Positions 1 through 7,202 are shown, counted from the first letter of the stretch. The stretch: DNA of 8,231 nucleotides from an uncultured Prevotellaceae bacterium (GCA_946055125.1 CAMGFF010000083.1:1-8231); one strand, 5' to 3'. Numbers and translations are program-made. The notes: generated from the letters alone by a model not told the origin.

Positions 1-62
1 TGTCAACTATTCTCATATGTTATCAAGTAGAAAGTTTTTGAAAATATTTCTACCTGCTGATG

Positions 63-93
63 CGAAAGTACAACTTTTCCCTTATACAAACAA
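63..93 (-). promoter_or_regulatory. Weak candidate leftward Bacteroidota-type promoter
   Basis: Read on the minus strand, TACTTTCG (63-70) is one base from the Bacteroidota -7 consensus TAnnTTTG. A TTG (91-93) lies 20 nt upstream, which is the right spacing for the -33 element. It would drive a gene to the left of the window. A 7-bp inverted repeat (27-33 with 47-53) falls just downstream of the predicted start site. This is a motif match only, and no coding sequence in the window depends on it. Nothing else was recognised in 1-150, which is AT-rich non-coding DNA. Confidence 0.3.
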
Positions 94-150
94 GTATTTA
101 TGAAAAAAATAGACATGGCAACTATTTTTTTTGCCAAAAAATGTAACAAA

Positions 151-191
151 AAAGCACCGGTTTGAGGTGGGGTTTTTCAAATCGGTGCTTT
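151..191 (-). terminator. Intrinsic terminator of the exported repeat-protein gene
   Basis: The arms 151-165 and 177-191 are complementary over 15 bp with a single G-U type mismatch, around an 11-nt loop. On the minus strand the hairpin is followed directly by a T-rich run (the A-run at 147-153 on the plus strand). It starts about 10 bp beyond the TAA stop at 202-204 of the leftward gene, the expected place for a rho-independent terminator. Confidence 0.85.
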
Positions 192-201
192 GTGTGGGGG
201 C

Positions 202-987
202 TTAGATGCCATAGGAGAGGATGGTGTAGAAGCGGCCGGCCGAGTAGTCATATTCCAGCGAAACATAGCCGCGAGCGTCGCCGCCATACCACACCGTCTC
301 GCGGTGCGAGCCGCTCCAGTTGGCCGATACGGGAGAGCCGTAGGTGGCACAGAGGGTGCTGTAGAGGCGGTCGTAGCGGACGGTGGAGCTAAAGGCTGTG
401 GAGTAGCAGAACTGCGAGCCGGCGAGGCGGCCGTAGCTGTCGTAGTAGACGGTGGCGTCGGGCCAGGTGTAGCCCAGCTCGGGCACGTTGCGCAGATACA
501 CCGTGTTGTCGCAGTAGCCGTCGATTTCATACCCTTTGTGGTAGAAGTAGTCGAGCGAGGTATGATAGAGCGTGCCGAATGTTATGCCCAGAATAGTGCG
601 TATAACCGGGGCGGTAGGGCAGGGGCGGTAGCCGTGCGGAACCACGGGGCGCGGAATGGGGTGTGCCATGGGGCGGTAGGCGCGGTGTGGGGGCGGCACC
701 GGGGTGCTCCAGTTACGGCCGTGGCGCGGTGTGGGAGCGGGAGCCGGGTGCGAGGGCGGCCTGTAGCCCGGCTTCTTGTTGTCACCGGGCTTCCCGGGCT
801 TCTTGTTGTCACCGGGCTTCCCGGGCTTCTTGTTGTCACTGTGGTTATTGTTGTTGCGGTCGTTTCGGCTCGAGGAGCTGCTCTTGGTGGGAGCAGGGCG
901 GGAAACTTGGGCTTCGGCGCAGGGCGATAGAATCATTCCCAGGGCAATCGAAGAAGCTACCAGCAGGTTGCGTAAAGTTGCGTTCAT
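202..987 (-). CDS. Exported Pro-rich protein with DNKKPGKPG repeats, function unknown
   Basis: No family was recognised for this 261-aa protein. Residues 1-26 form a signal peptide (hydrophobic 8-20, likely cleavage at AEA|Q27), so it is probably periplasmic or surface-exposed. After a Ser/Asn-rich stretch (35-50) come two full copies of DNKKPGKPG and one partial (51-74), then a Pro/His-rich linker (about 73-127) rich in Arg. The C-terminal part (about 128-261) is Tyr-rich and looks folded, and it ends in alternating hydrophobic/Tyr residues. Four Cys lie beyond the signal peptide (123, 159, 194, 213) and could form disulfides. The start at 985-987 gives a complete signal peptide. The preceding sequence has no Shine-Dalgarno, as is usual in Bacteroidota. 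The gene is transcribed away from the caspase gene and has its own terminator. The repeats and basic Pro-rich linker suggest a cell-wall or surface spacer, which is inference. Confidence 0.8.
   Translation of the reverse strand: MNATLRNLLVASSIALGMILSPCAEAQVSRPAPTKSSSSSRNDRNNNNHSDNKKPGKPGDNKKPGKPGDNKKPGYRPPSHPAPAPTPRHGRNWSTPVPPPHRAYRPMAHPIPRPVVPHGYRPCPTAPVIRTILGITFGTLYHTSLDYFYHKGYEIDGYCDNTVYLRNVPELGYTWPDATVYYDSYGRLAGSQFCYSTAFSSTVRYDRLYSTLCATYGSPVSANWSGSHRETVWYGGDARGYVSLEYDYSAGRFYTILSYGI
770..834 (-). repeat. 27-bp tandem repeat inside the exported protein gene
   Basis: Two perfect 27-bp copies (781-807 and 808-834) are followed by an 11-bp partial copy (770-780). Each full copy encodes one DNKKPGKPG nonapeptide in frame. 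The 27-bp length keeps the frame, so copies can be gained or lost by slippage without breaking the gene. The identity is at DNA level, not only protein level, which suggests recent duplication. Confidence 0.9.
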
Positions 988-1358
988 GTTGATACAGTTT
1001 TTTGTGGTTAATAATCAAGTTCCTTTTACTGATTGATACTAAAAACGCCCAAAAGTTTAATCATTTAATTAAAATTCACAAAATATTTAACACTTTGTGC
1101 GGCTATTGGCATTCAGGGCAGTGAAGTTGATAATTGTAGCATAGTCACATAGCCAATGAAGCCATTTCGAAGATGTGTGGTTCTAATTAACGATTATTAA
1201 CGGTTGTGTTTTGCTGTAAAGAGCGGTTTTGCCTAATTTTGCAAAAAATAATTGTGTGAATGCTAAAATTATGCAAATTAGCGATGAGAGAGTTTGCAAA
1301 GAAGCACCAAATAATTAGAGTTTACATTCATAAATAAATATAAAGAGCTGTAACTTAT
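988..1358. other. AT-rich divergent intergenic region
   Basis: This 371-bp region separates the starts of the leftward exported repeat protein and the rightward WG-repeat/caspase gene. It holds no convincing open frame and no RNA gene that I recognise. The right part contains a good rightward promoter (1210-1241). On the minus strand I found only a degenerate -7-like sequence near 1052-1062 with no clear -33 partner, so the leftward promoter is not placed. A short TGCAAA/TTTGCA inverted repeat (1272-1277 with 1293-1298) lies in the predicted leader and might be a regulator site, though it is short enough to be chance. Confidence 0.6.
1210..1241 (+). promoter_or_regulatory. Bacteroidota housekeeping promoter for the WG/caspase gene
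   Basis: TTTG at 1210-1213 (-33) is followed after exactly 20 nt by TAATTTTG at 1234-1241, a full match to the Bacteroidota sigma consensus TTTG-N19-21-TAnnTTTG. Transcription should start near 1248, giving an AT-rich leader of about 110 nt before the ATG at 1359. This is a motif match; no mapped start site is available. Confidence 0.7.
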
Positions 1359-3440
1359 ATGAAACATTTATTAGCATTAATTAGTTTGGCTTTTGTATCC
1401 ACAGTGCTTGCAGAGAATGTTGCCGAGGATGGAGTCGGCACAATCTATGTGCGACAGAAGGATCCGGTGTCGGAACTTTATGGATATGTGAATCTCGACA
1501 AGGAGCCCATTGTGCCCTTGCTCTACGACTGGATTGGGTCGTTTGAGGAAGGACTTGCTCCCATTTACACCCATGGAAAGTGGGGCTTCGTGAACCGCGA
1601 GGGCGTGGAAGTGGTGACTTGCCGCTACGACCAGGTGCACTACTTCAGCGATGGGTTGGCCCTGGTGTCGTACAACAACAAGATGGGTTTTATCGATGAG
1701 AATGGCAATGAGGTGATACCTCTCATCTACAACTATACCTCGGAGGCATTTGGCGCAAAGAACCAGAACGAGCCCATGAGCTACTACTCGAGCAAGGGAA
1801 CGGCCATGTGCACACGCGACCGCTTCGGCGTGGAGATGCTCACCGACCCCTCGCCAATGTGGGAGGTGGGGCACAGCCTTGTGGCATGGCAATTCCGCGA
1901 GGGACTGTGCCGCATGAAGAAGAATGGCCGCTTTGGCTTCATCAACAAGGAAGGACAGGCCGTGGTCGACTTCAAATATAAGGACGCCGGCAACTTCAGC
2001 GACGGCGTGGCGCCGGTGCGCCAGGGCAACAAGTGGGGCTACGTCGATGCCGAGGGAAATGAGGTGATCCCATTCGTGTTTGACGATGCGTGGGACTTCA
2101 CCGAGGGACTTGCCGTGGTGCGCAAGGGCAACCGCTATGGCTATATCAACAAGAAAGGTGAGGTGAAAATCGCTATAGCCTACGAGGACGCGCGCTCCTT
2201 CAGCGACGGCATGGCAAAAATCAGCAAAAACGGCAAGTGGGGCTATATCAACTCCAAAGGACAGGGTATTATAGCTCCGCAATATACCTATGCCACCCAG
2301 TTCTCGCAAGGCATTGCCGAGGTGCAGGAGGTCGATGGCACGCAGTCGAAATACTACTACATCAACAAGAAAGGCTCCCGATTTGAGGATGCCATTAAGC
2401 CCACCGTCCTTCCCGACCACTTCATAACCCGCCGCGGCGGAAAGCTCGGCATGGTGAACCGCAAGGGTGACGTGATGGTGCCTTTTGAATACACCTCGTT
2501 CGACGATGCTTATATCGCAGCCTGCGAGGCTATGGTGGATCGCCAGCTTGCTGCCCTCAAGAAGGAAAAAGAGGGCGCAGTGAAGCCTTCCAACCAGCCT
2601 CAGAATGCGGCAACAGCGCAGGCTCCCGTGGCCGATGCCCCGGTGGCCGAAAAGATTGTGAGCGACGTGGACGTGAATATCCCCAAGGGCGACATAGTTA
2701 ACTCCAAAACCTTTGTGGTGATTATCGCCAATGAGAACTACGGCAATGGCATTGCTCCCGTGGAATTTGCAATCAACGATGGCGAGACCTTCAGCAAATA
2801 TTGCGTCAACACCCTGGGTGTTCCCGAGAAGAACATTCGCTTCGCAAAGGACGCTACGCTCAACAACATTCGCGCCGAGCTGCGCCGCCTCAAGAACATT
2901 GCCCTCGCCCACAAAGACGAGGCTAAGGTGATATTCTTCTATGCCGGCCACGGAATGCCCGATGAGCACGACTTCAGCGCCTTCCTGCTGCCCGTGGATG
3001 GTATTGCCAACGACCCCGAGAGCGCATATAGCATCGACCGCCTCTATGAGGTGCTGGGAATGCTGCCGGTGTCGAGCGTGACGGTGTTTATGGACGCTTG
3101 CTTCAGTGGCTCGAAGCGTGGCGACGGAATGCTCGCCAATGCACGCGGCACGGTGATAAAGCCGCGTGAGTCGGAGCCTACGGGCAAGGTGATGGTGTTC
3201 TCGGCATCGCATGGAGATGAAACTGCGCAGCCCTACCGCGAGAAAGGGCATGGCATGTTCACCTATTTCTTGCTCAAGAAGCTGCAGGAAACCCAGGGCA
3301 ATGTGACCATGAGCGAGCTCTCCAACTATGTGATCGACAATGTGCGCAAGGAAACTTCGGTGGAAGGCAAGCTGCAGACCCCGTGCATCACTCCCTCGGT
3401 GGAGATTGAGGCCGAGTGGGAGTCGTGGCGACTGAAATAA
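1359..3440 (+). CDS. Exported WG-repeat protein with C-terminal caspase-like (C14) protease domain
   Basis: This 693-aa protein is a probable exported cysteine protease. A signal peptide (1-18, cleavage likely VLA|E19) has no lipobox Cys. Nine WG-type repeats run from about residue 40 to 390. The units starting at 40, 74, 191, 225 and 259 are 34 residues long and carry the K/R-[WYF]-G-[YF]-[IV]-[ND] core and F-[ST]-[DE]-G. The unit at 108 has about 49 extra residues, and that at 331 is degenerate. A polar Ala/Pro/Gln linker (about 400-449) leads to the caspase fold (about 450-680), with His531 in FFYAGHG and Cys581 in FMDACFSGS. The dyad is intact, with the 50-residue spacing usual for the family, so activity is expected. 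The basic stretch 586-610 (Lys586, Arg587, Arg596, Lys601, Arg603) after the Cys could be an autoprocessing loop, by analogy with metacaspases. No T9SS-type C-terminal sorting domain is visible. WG repeats have no settled function and may bind ligand. The ATG is supported by the signal peptide and upstream promoter. The next gene begins 64 bp downstream with no terminator between. Confidence 0.88.
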   Translation: MKHLLALISLAFVSTVLAENVAEDGVGTIYVRQKDPVSELYGYVNLDKEPIVPLLYDWIGSFEEGLAPIYTHGKWGFVNREGVEVVTCRYDQVHYFSDGLALVSYNNKMGFIDENGNEVIPLIYNYTSEAFGAKNQNEPMSYYSSKGTAMCTRDRFGVEMLTDPSPMWEVGHSLVAWQFREGLCRMKKNGRFGFINKEGQAVVDFKYKDAGNFSDGVAPVRQGNKWGYVDAEGNEVIPFVFDDAWDFTEGLAVVRKGNRYGYINKKGEVKIAIAYEDARSFSDGMAKISKNGKWGYINSKGQGIIAPQYTYATQFSQGIAEVQEVDGTQSKYYYINKKGSRFEDAIKPTVLPDHFITRRGGKLGMVNRKGDVMVPFEYTSFDDAYIAACEAMVDRQLAALKKEKEGAVKPSNQPQNAATAQAPVADAPVAEKIVSDVDVNIPKGDIVNSKTFVVIIANENYGNGIAPVEFAINDGETFSKYCVNTLGVPEKNIRFAKDATLNNIRAELRRLKNIALAHKDEAKVIFFYAGHGMPDEHDFSAFLLPVDGIANDPESAYSIDRLYEVLGMLPVSSVTVFMDACFSGSKRGDGMLANARGTVIKPRESEPTGKVMVFSASHGDETAQPYREKGHGMFTYFLLKKLQETQGNVTMSELSNYVIDNVRKETSVEGKLQTPCITPSVEIEAEWESWRLK

Positions 3441-3504
3441 TGCCCCTCGGCACATTAAATGCAAAATAAACACACACAAAAAACCTACTAAATTTACACG
3501 CGAA

Positions 3505-4479
3505 ATGAAAAAAATCTTTTTATGCGCATTTGCACTTGGCTGCTTTGCCGTGGCCGGCGCGCAAGACTTCCGCTTCGACGATGAGCAATCGACCGATACC
3601 ACTACCACAGTAACCCCATCGAGCCAGCGACCCGAGAACACCTACTCTGAGCTCGACTCGCACCAGCAGGCCGTGAACGTGCTCCAAACCCAGATTGACG
3701 AGCGAAACCGCAAGGACAAGCTCCGCAGCGTGTGGGAGAAGCGCAGCACATTCTTCAACATAGGTTATGTGAACGAAACTCTCACCAACAAGGATATGGG
3801 GGCACTCTGGAGCGAGATGAAGTCGAAATATGGTGTTTCCATCTCAATAGGCCACACCTACTACATTCCCCGGAAGCCTATCTTGGGCATGATTCGTTTT
3901 GGTATCGACTGCACCTGGTTCGACTTGAACTATGGCTACTTCGACAACAAAGAGGAGGCCAACCAGCAGGGTTATGGAATGAAGGGGCAAATTACAGAAT
4001 ATATAAATTATTCGGGCGAGAAAATCGACCTCACCACAGCATTCCCCGGTGAGAAATTGTATGAGCCGATGCGCTTTGGCCACCACATCTCGGCAGGTAT
4101 TGGCGTGGGTCCCTCGGTCACAGTCAATCCCGTGGGCGACTTGAAGATTTCGGGCTATTTCCATGTTGTGCCCACCTACAACTGCATGCTTGTCAAGACT
4201 GATAAACTTGAAGTTTGGCAAAGCTATGATGATCAAAATAAATATAACAAGGGAAGCTACCGTAACACCGAGATTCTTCACGGCTTCACGCTGATGACCA
4301 AGTTTGGCGCTTCTATAGCCTTTAAGGCCATATCATTAGGTGTAGAGTCGCGCTCAGGCTCAGGCAAGATGCGCTATGAGGAGACCGACGATATTGTGGC
4401 CGGAGTAGATAAGGGAGAGGCCATTAAACAAAAATTCAAGGTTTCTACCACTCGTTTCTACATAGGCTTCCGCTTCTAA
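3505..4479 (+). CDS. Probable outer-membrane beta-barrel protein downstream of the caspase gene
   Basis: This 324-aa protein has a clear signal peptide (1-19, cleavage likely AGA|Q20). A Ser/Thr-rich acidic segment (about 25-40) and a charged, probably helical or coiled-coil segment (about 47-77) precede a C-terminal region (about 82-324). That region alternates aromatic and hydrophobic residues with Gly and polar turns, for example SISIGHTYYIP, RFGHHISAGIGVG and the final TTRFYIGFRF. The terminal Phe after an alternating strand resembles the last strand of outer-membrane barrels. I did not recognise a specific family. It lies 64 bp after the WG-repeat/caspase gene on the same strand, has no promoter match in the gap, and shares its terminator at 4498-4541, so co-transcription is likely. 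A functional link to the caspase, as substrate, anchor or export partner, is inference. A soluble periplasmic beta-rich protein is an alternative. Confidence 0.72.
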   Translation: MKKIFLCAFALGCFAVAGAQDFRFDDEQSTDTTTTVTPSSQRPENTYSELDSHQQAVNVLQTQIDERNRKDKLRSVWEKRSTFFNIGYVNETLTNKDMGALWSEMKSKYGVSISIGHTYYIPRKPILGMIRFGIDCTWFDLNYGYFDNKEEANQQGYGMKGQITEYINYSGEKIDLTTAFPGEKLYEPMRFGHHISAGIGVGPSVTVNPVGDLKISGYFHVVPTYNCMLVKTDKLEVWQSYDDQNKYNKGSYRNTEILHGFTLMTKFGASIAFKAISLGVESRSGSGKMRYEETDDIVAGVDKGEAIKQKFKVSTTRFYIGFRF

Positions 4480-4497
4480 TCAACGACATGGCATTAC

Positions 4498-4541
4498 AAA
4501 AGCGAGCGATTGCCCCATGGTTGGGATAATCGCTCGCTTTT
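4498..4541. terminator. Bidirectional intrinsic terminator between convergent operons
   Basis: Arms 4498-4511 and 4528-4541 pair over 14 bp, including a GC-rich GCGAGCG core, around a 16-nt loop that may add a few inner C-G pairs. On the plus strand the stem runs into five Ts (4538-4542), and on the minus strand into four Ts. It lies 18 bp after the stop of the barrel-like protein gene and about 20 bp after the stop of sufS, so it can end both transcripts. Confidence 0.85.
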
Positions 4542-4561
4542 TGTGTATCATTGCCCCAAGG

Positions 4562-5782
4562 CTATGGGTGGAAAATCTTTGCCACGCGGGCCACGGCGGC
4601 CACAAAGGCATCGACCTCGGCGAGGGTGTTATACACGCCGAATGAGGCACGCACGGTGCCCTCAATGCCCAGGGTGGTCATGAGCGGCTGTGCGCAGTGG
4701 TGGCCGGTGCGCACGGCGATGCCGAGCTTGTCGAGGAGCATGCCCATGTCGTAGTGGTGAATGTCGTCGACGAGAAACGAGATCACGCCGCTCTTCTCGC
4801 GGGCGGTGCCGAAGATGCGCATGCCGGGAATCTTCATGAGCCCCTCGGTGGCGGCGGTGAGCAACTCGTGCTCGTGGGCGGCGATGCTGTCGAGGCCAAG
4901 AGCCTCCACATAGTCGATTGCCGTGCCGAAGGCGGCAATATCCACATAGTCGGGCGTTCCGGCCTCAAACTTGAAAGGCAGCTCGGCATAGGTGGTGCCC
5001 TCCCACGACACATGGCCAATCATCTCGCCACCGCCCTGGTAGGGATTCATGCGCTCAAGCAGCTCCTTCTTTCCATAGAGCACGCCCACGCCCGTGGGGC
5101 CATACATCTTGTGCGAGGAGAGCACATAGAAGTCGGCATCGAGGTCGCGCACATCGACCTTGAGGTGCGGCGCTGCCTGAGCGCCGTCGATGAGCACCGG
5201 CAAGCCATGGCGGTGGGCAATGGCAATCATCTGCTTCACGGGGTTGATAGTGCCCAGCACATTCGATACGTGGCTGAGAGCCACAAATCGCGTGTTGCCG
5301 GTGATGAGGCTCTCGAAGTCCTCCACCTGCACCTCGCCGCGGCTGTTGATAGGCACCACTCGCAGCTTGATGCGCTTGCTTCGCTGAATGAGCTGCCAAG
5401 GCACGATGTTGGCGTGATGCTCCATAGCCGTGACCACAATCTCATCGCCGTGGCACAGGGAGTCGGCAAGCGACGAAGCCACCAGGTTGATAGCCTCGGT
5501 GGTTCCGCGGGTGAACACAATCTCCTGCGTGGAGGCCGCATTCACGAAGCGGCGAGCCTTCTCGCGGGCCAGCTCCACGCGGTCGGTGGCCTCCTGCGAG
5601 AGAGTGTGCACGCCGCGGTGCACATTAGCCTTGTGGTTGTAGTACATATCCACGATGCTGTCGACCACGCAGCGGGGAGTCTGCGATGTGGCGGCAGTGT
5701 CGAGATAGACAAGCGGCTTGCCCTCAATTGTGCGAGAGAGGATTGGAAAATCCTCGCGTATTTTATTTATATCCAAGCTCAT
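4562..5782 (-). CDS. sufS: SufS, PLP-dependent cysteine desulfurase
   Basis: SufS removes sulfur from L-cysteine, releasing alanine and leaving a persulfide that feeds the SufBCD scaffold for iron-sulfur cluster assembly in the cytoplasm. The 406-aa length matches the group II (SufS/CsdA) desulfurases. Visible active-site residues include His122 in AMEHHANIVPW (stacks on PLP), Asp199 in IDGAQAA, the PLP lysine Lys225 in SSHKMYGPTG, the persulfide cysteine Cys363 in RTGHHCAQP, and Arg378 in GTVRASFG. The short RTGHHCAQP loop separates it from NifS/IscS types, which have a longer Cys loop. It is the last gene of the suf operon, 57 bp after sufD, and is followed by the shared terminator. No sufE or sufU acceptor gene follows, so any such partner must be encoded elsewhere or earlier in the operon. 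No key residue is missing. Confidence 0.97.
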   Translation of the reverse strand: MSLDINKIREDFPILSRTIEGKPLVYLDTAATSQTPRCVVDSIVDMYYNHKANVHRGVHTLSQEATDRVELAREKARRFVNAASTQEIVFTRGTTEAINLVASSLADSLCHGDEIVVTAMEHHANIVPWQLIQRSKRIKLRVVPINSRGEVQVEDFESLITGNTRFVALSHVSNVLGTINPVKQMIAIAHRHGLPVLIDGAQAAPHLKVDVRDLDADFYVLSSHKMYGPTGVGVLYGKKELLERMNPYQGGGEMIGHVSWEGTTYAELPFKFEAGTPDYVDIAAFGTAIDYVEALGLDSIAAHEHELLTAATEGLMKIPGMRIFGTAREKSGVISFLVDDIHHYDMGMLLDKLGIAVRTGHHCAQPLMTTLGIEGTVRASFGVYNTLAEVDAFVAAVARVAKIFHP

Positions 5783-5839
5783 GATAGTGATTTTGTTGAT
5801 ATAACAGCCACCCCTCTCTTTCCCATAACCCCTAACCTT

Positions 5840-7195
5840 TTACCTCTTCCCTTTAATACATGCCGCGCACTCGCCGCAATCGGCCATTGCGCCGGCAAAG
5901 CGCTTCTCCACCAGGTGCTGGAGGCGGTCCTTGAGAGCGTCGATGCGCACGCCGCCGATCACGTCGCTCATGAAAGCCTGCATGAGCAGTGTGCGGGCGT
6001 CGTGCTCGGGTATTCCGCGGGTGCGCATGTAGAAGAGAGCGTCCTGGTCGAGCTGCCCCACGGTGGCTCCGTGGCTGCACTTCACATCGTCGGTGTAGAT
6101 TTCGAGCTGAGGCTTGGTGAACATCTTGGCCTCGGAAGAGGCGCACACATTGCGGTTGCTCTGGTAGGCCTCCACGCGCGGAGCGTTGCTTGCCACGAGG
6201 ATTTTTCCGGCGAAAGCACCGGTGGCGCGGTCGTCGAGCACATACTTGAATAGCTCATTACTGTGGCAGTAGCCCACGTTGTGGCCAATGAAGGTGTGAT
6301 TGTCGACGTGCTGAGTGCCGCTCGCAATTGCCATGCCCAGGAGGTGAGTCTCGGCGTGCTCGCCATCGACCTCGATGTGGTAGCGGTTGCGTGTAGAGCC
6401 ATTGGAGAGAGTGATTCCATCGACGAGCAGATTGGAGCCTGCGGCCTGGCGCACCCACATCGACGAGGCGCGGCGCGAGGTGGTGGCTGTGGCTTCGAGG
6501 TCGTAGAAATCGAAGGTGGCGCCCTCGCCGAGGCTTATTTCGATCACCTGGTTGCTGAGGCACTGCACCTCGCGGCTCTGAGTGTGGTCGCACACCAGCA
6601 TACGCGCCTGGGCACCCTCCTCGAGCACCACAAGAATGCGGCGCACAGCCATCACGGGCTGAGCCACATTCATGATGTTCACGAGCTGCAGGGTGCGCTC
6701 AAGAGCCACATTCCGGGGCACATACACGAAGATTCCGTCTTGTGCCAGGAGGGTGTTGAGAGCCACCTGAGCGTTGCCCAAGGGCGCAATCTTGGCATAG
6801 TGGCGTGCCACCAGCTCGGGGTAGTCGATAGCAGCCTTGCAGAGCGACGACACAATCACGCCATCGCTGCGCGAGGCAAGCGACTCGGCCTCGTGGTGGT
6901 AGATGTCGTTGAAGAAGTAGTAGGGCGAAGTGCTCATGTTAGGCACATCGCAACGGAAAGCCTCGGCAGGGTCGGCAGTGAGGTTCACGCGGTTAATGTT
7001 CACGCCATAGTCGGGGGCAAACATCTCGTTGAGGTCGGTGGCCTCTAAGTCCTCATCGCCCTTGCGGGGCATTCGTGCATTTTCGAGAGCCCTGAGCGCG
7101 GCAGGTCGCAAGGCATTGAGCACCGGGGCCGAGTGGGCATCGATGGCCGCGCTGTGGGCGAGGAAAATGTTGGTATATTGCTTTATGGAAGACAT
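5840..7195 (-). CDS. sufD: SufD, Fe-S cluster assembly scaffold subunit
   Basis: SufD pairs with SufB and the SufC ATPases in the SufBC2D complex that builds nascent Fe-S clusters. The 451-aa protein shows a helical N-terminal region (about 1-120), then a beta-helix core, then the conserved C-terminal block DVKCSHGATVGQLDQDALFY, with Cys373 and His375. His375 matches the E. coli SufD His360 position, implicated at the SufB-SufD interface where the cluster forms. The block MRTRGI with following helices (about 388-435) is the region expected to contact SufC. The last residues hold Cys440, Cys443 and Cys446 (CX2CX2C) followed by a basic end. The start at 7193-7195 gives the usual family length. 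It lies 117 bp after sufC, a gap filled with repeats, and 57 bp before sufS, looser than is typical for this operon. Confidence 0.95.
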   Translation of the reverse strand: MSSIKQYTNIFLAHSAAIDAHSAPVLNALRPAALRALENARMPRKGDEDLEATDLNEMFAPDYGVNINRVNLTADPAEAFRCDVPNMSTSPYYFFNDIYHHEAESLASRSDGVIVSSLCKAAIDYPELVARHYAKIAPLGNAQVALNTLLAQDGIFVYVPRNVALERTLQLVNIMNVAQPVMAVRRILVVLEEGAQARMLVCDHTQSREVQCLSNQVIEISLGEGATFDFYDLEATATTSRRASSMWVRQAAGSNLLVDGITLSNGSTRNRYHIEVDGEHAETHLLGMAIASGTQHVDNHTFIGHNVGYCHSNELFKYVLDDRATGAFAGKILVASNAPRVEAYQSNRNVCASSEAKMFTKPQLEIYTDDVKCSHGATVGQLDQDALFYMRTRGIPEHDARTLLMQAFMSDVIGGVRIDALKDRLQHLVEKRFAGAMADCGECAACIKGKR

Positions 7196-7202
7196 TTCTA
7201 AT

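Noticed and set aside
27..53. GTAGAAA/TTTCTAC 7-bp inverted repeat at the left edge as an operator or leader hairpin
   Set aside because: It is short, AT-rich and has no identified gene to control inside the window. It is mentioned only with the weak promoter candidate.
190..930. A 246-codon rightward open frame antisense to the exported repeat protein, with repeated LLVVTGLPG
   Set aside because: The repeats are only the reverse reading of the 27-bp tandem repeat. The leftward frame has the signal peptide and a terminator right after its stop.
904..987. Lipoprotein signal (LSPC) in the N-terminus of the leftward exported protein
   Set aside because: Pro directly before the Cys does not fit a lipobox, while AEA|Q just after fits signal peptidase I.
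1101..1159. Inverted repeat GGCTATTGGC with ATAGCCAAT in the divergent region
   Set aside because: Only 6 bp pair at a time, across more than 40 nt, with competing registers. This is within chance for AT-rich DNA.
3441..3504. A possible terminator between the caspase and barrel-like genes (TGCC...GGCA near 3441-3453)
   Set aside because: The stem is only a few base pairs and is not followed by a T-run, so it does not separate the two genes.
1377..3641. A 754-codon open frame antisense to the whole WG-repeat/caspase gene, longer than the gene itself
   Set aside because: The sense frame has a signal peptide, WG repeats, a caspase dyad and a matching promoter. The antisense product is His/Val/Ala-rich with no domain, and its openness follows from the codon bias of the sense gene.
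4697..6253. A 518-codon rightward open frame across sufS and the end of sufD
   Set aside because: It is antisense to two clearly recognised proteins and crosses their intergenic gap. It has no recognisable domain and a low-complexity His/Val/Ala composition typical of shadow frames.
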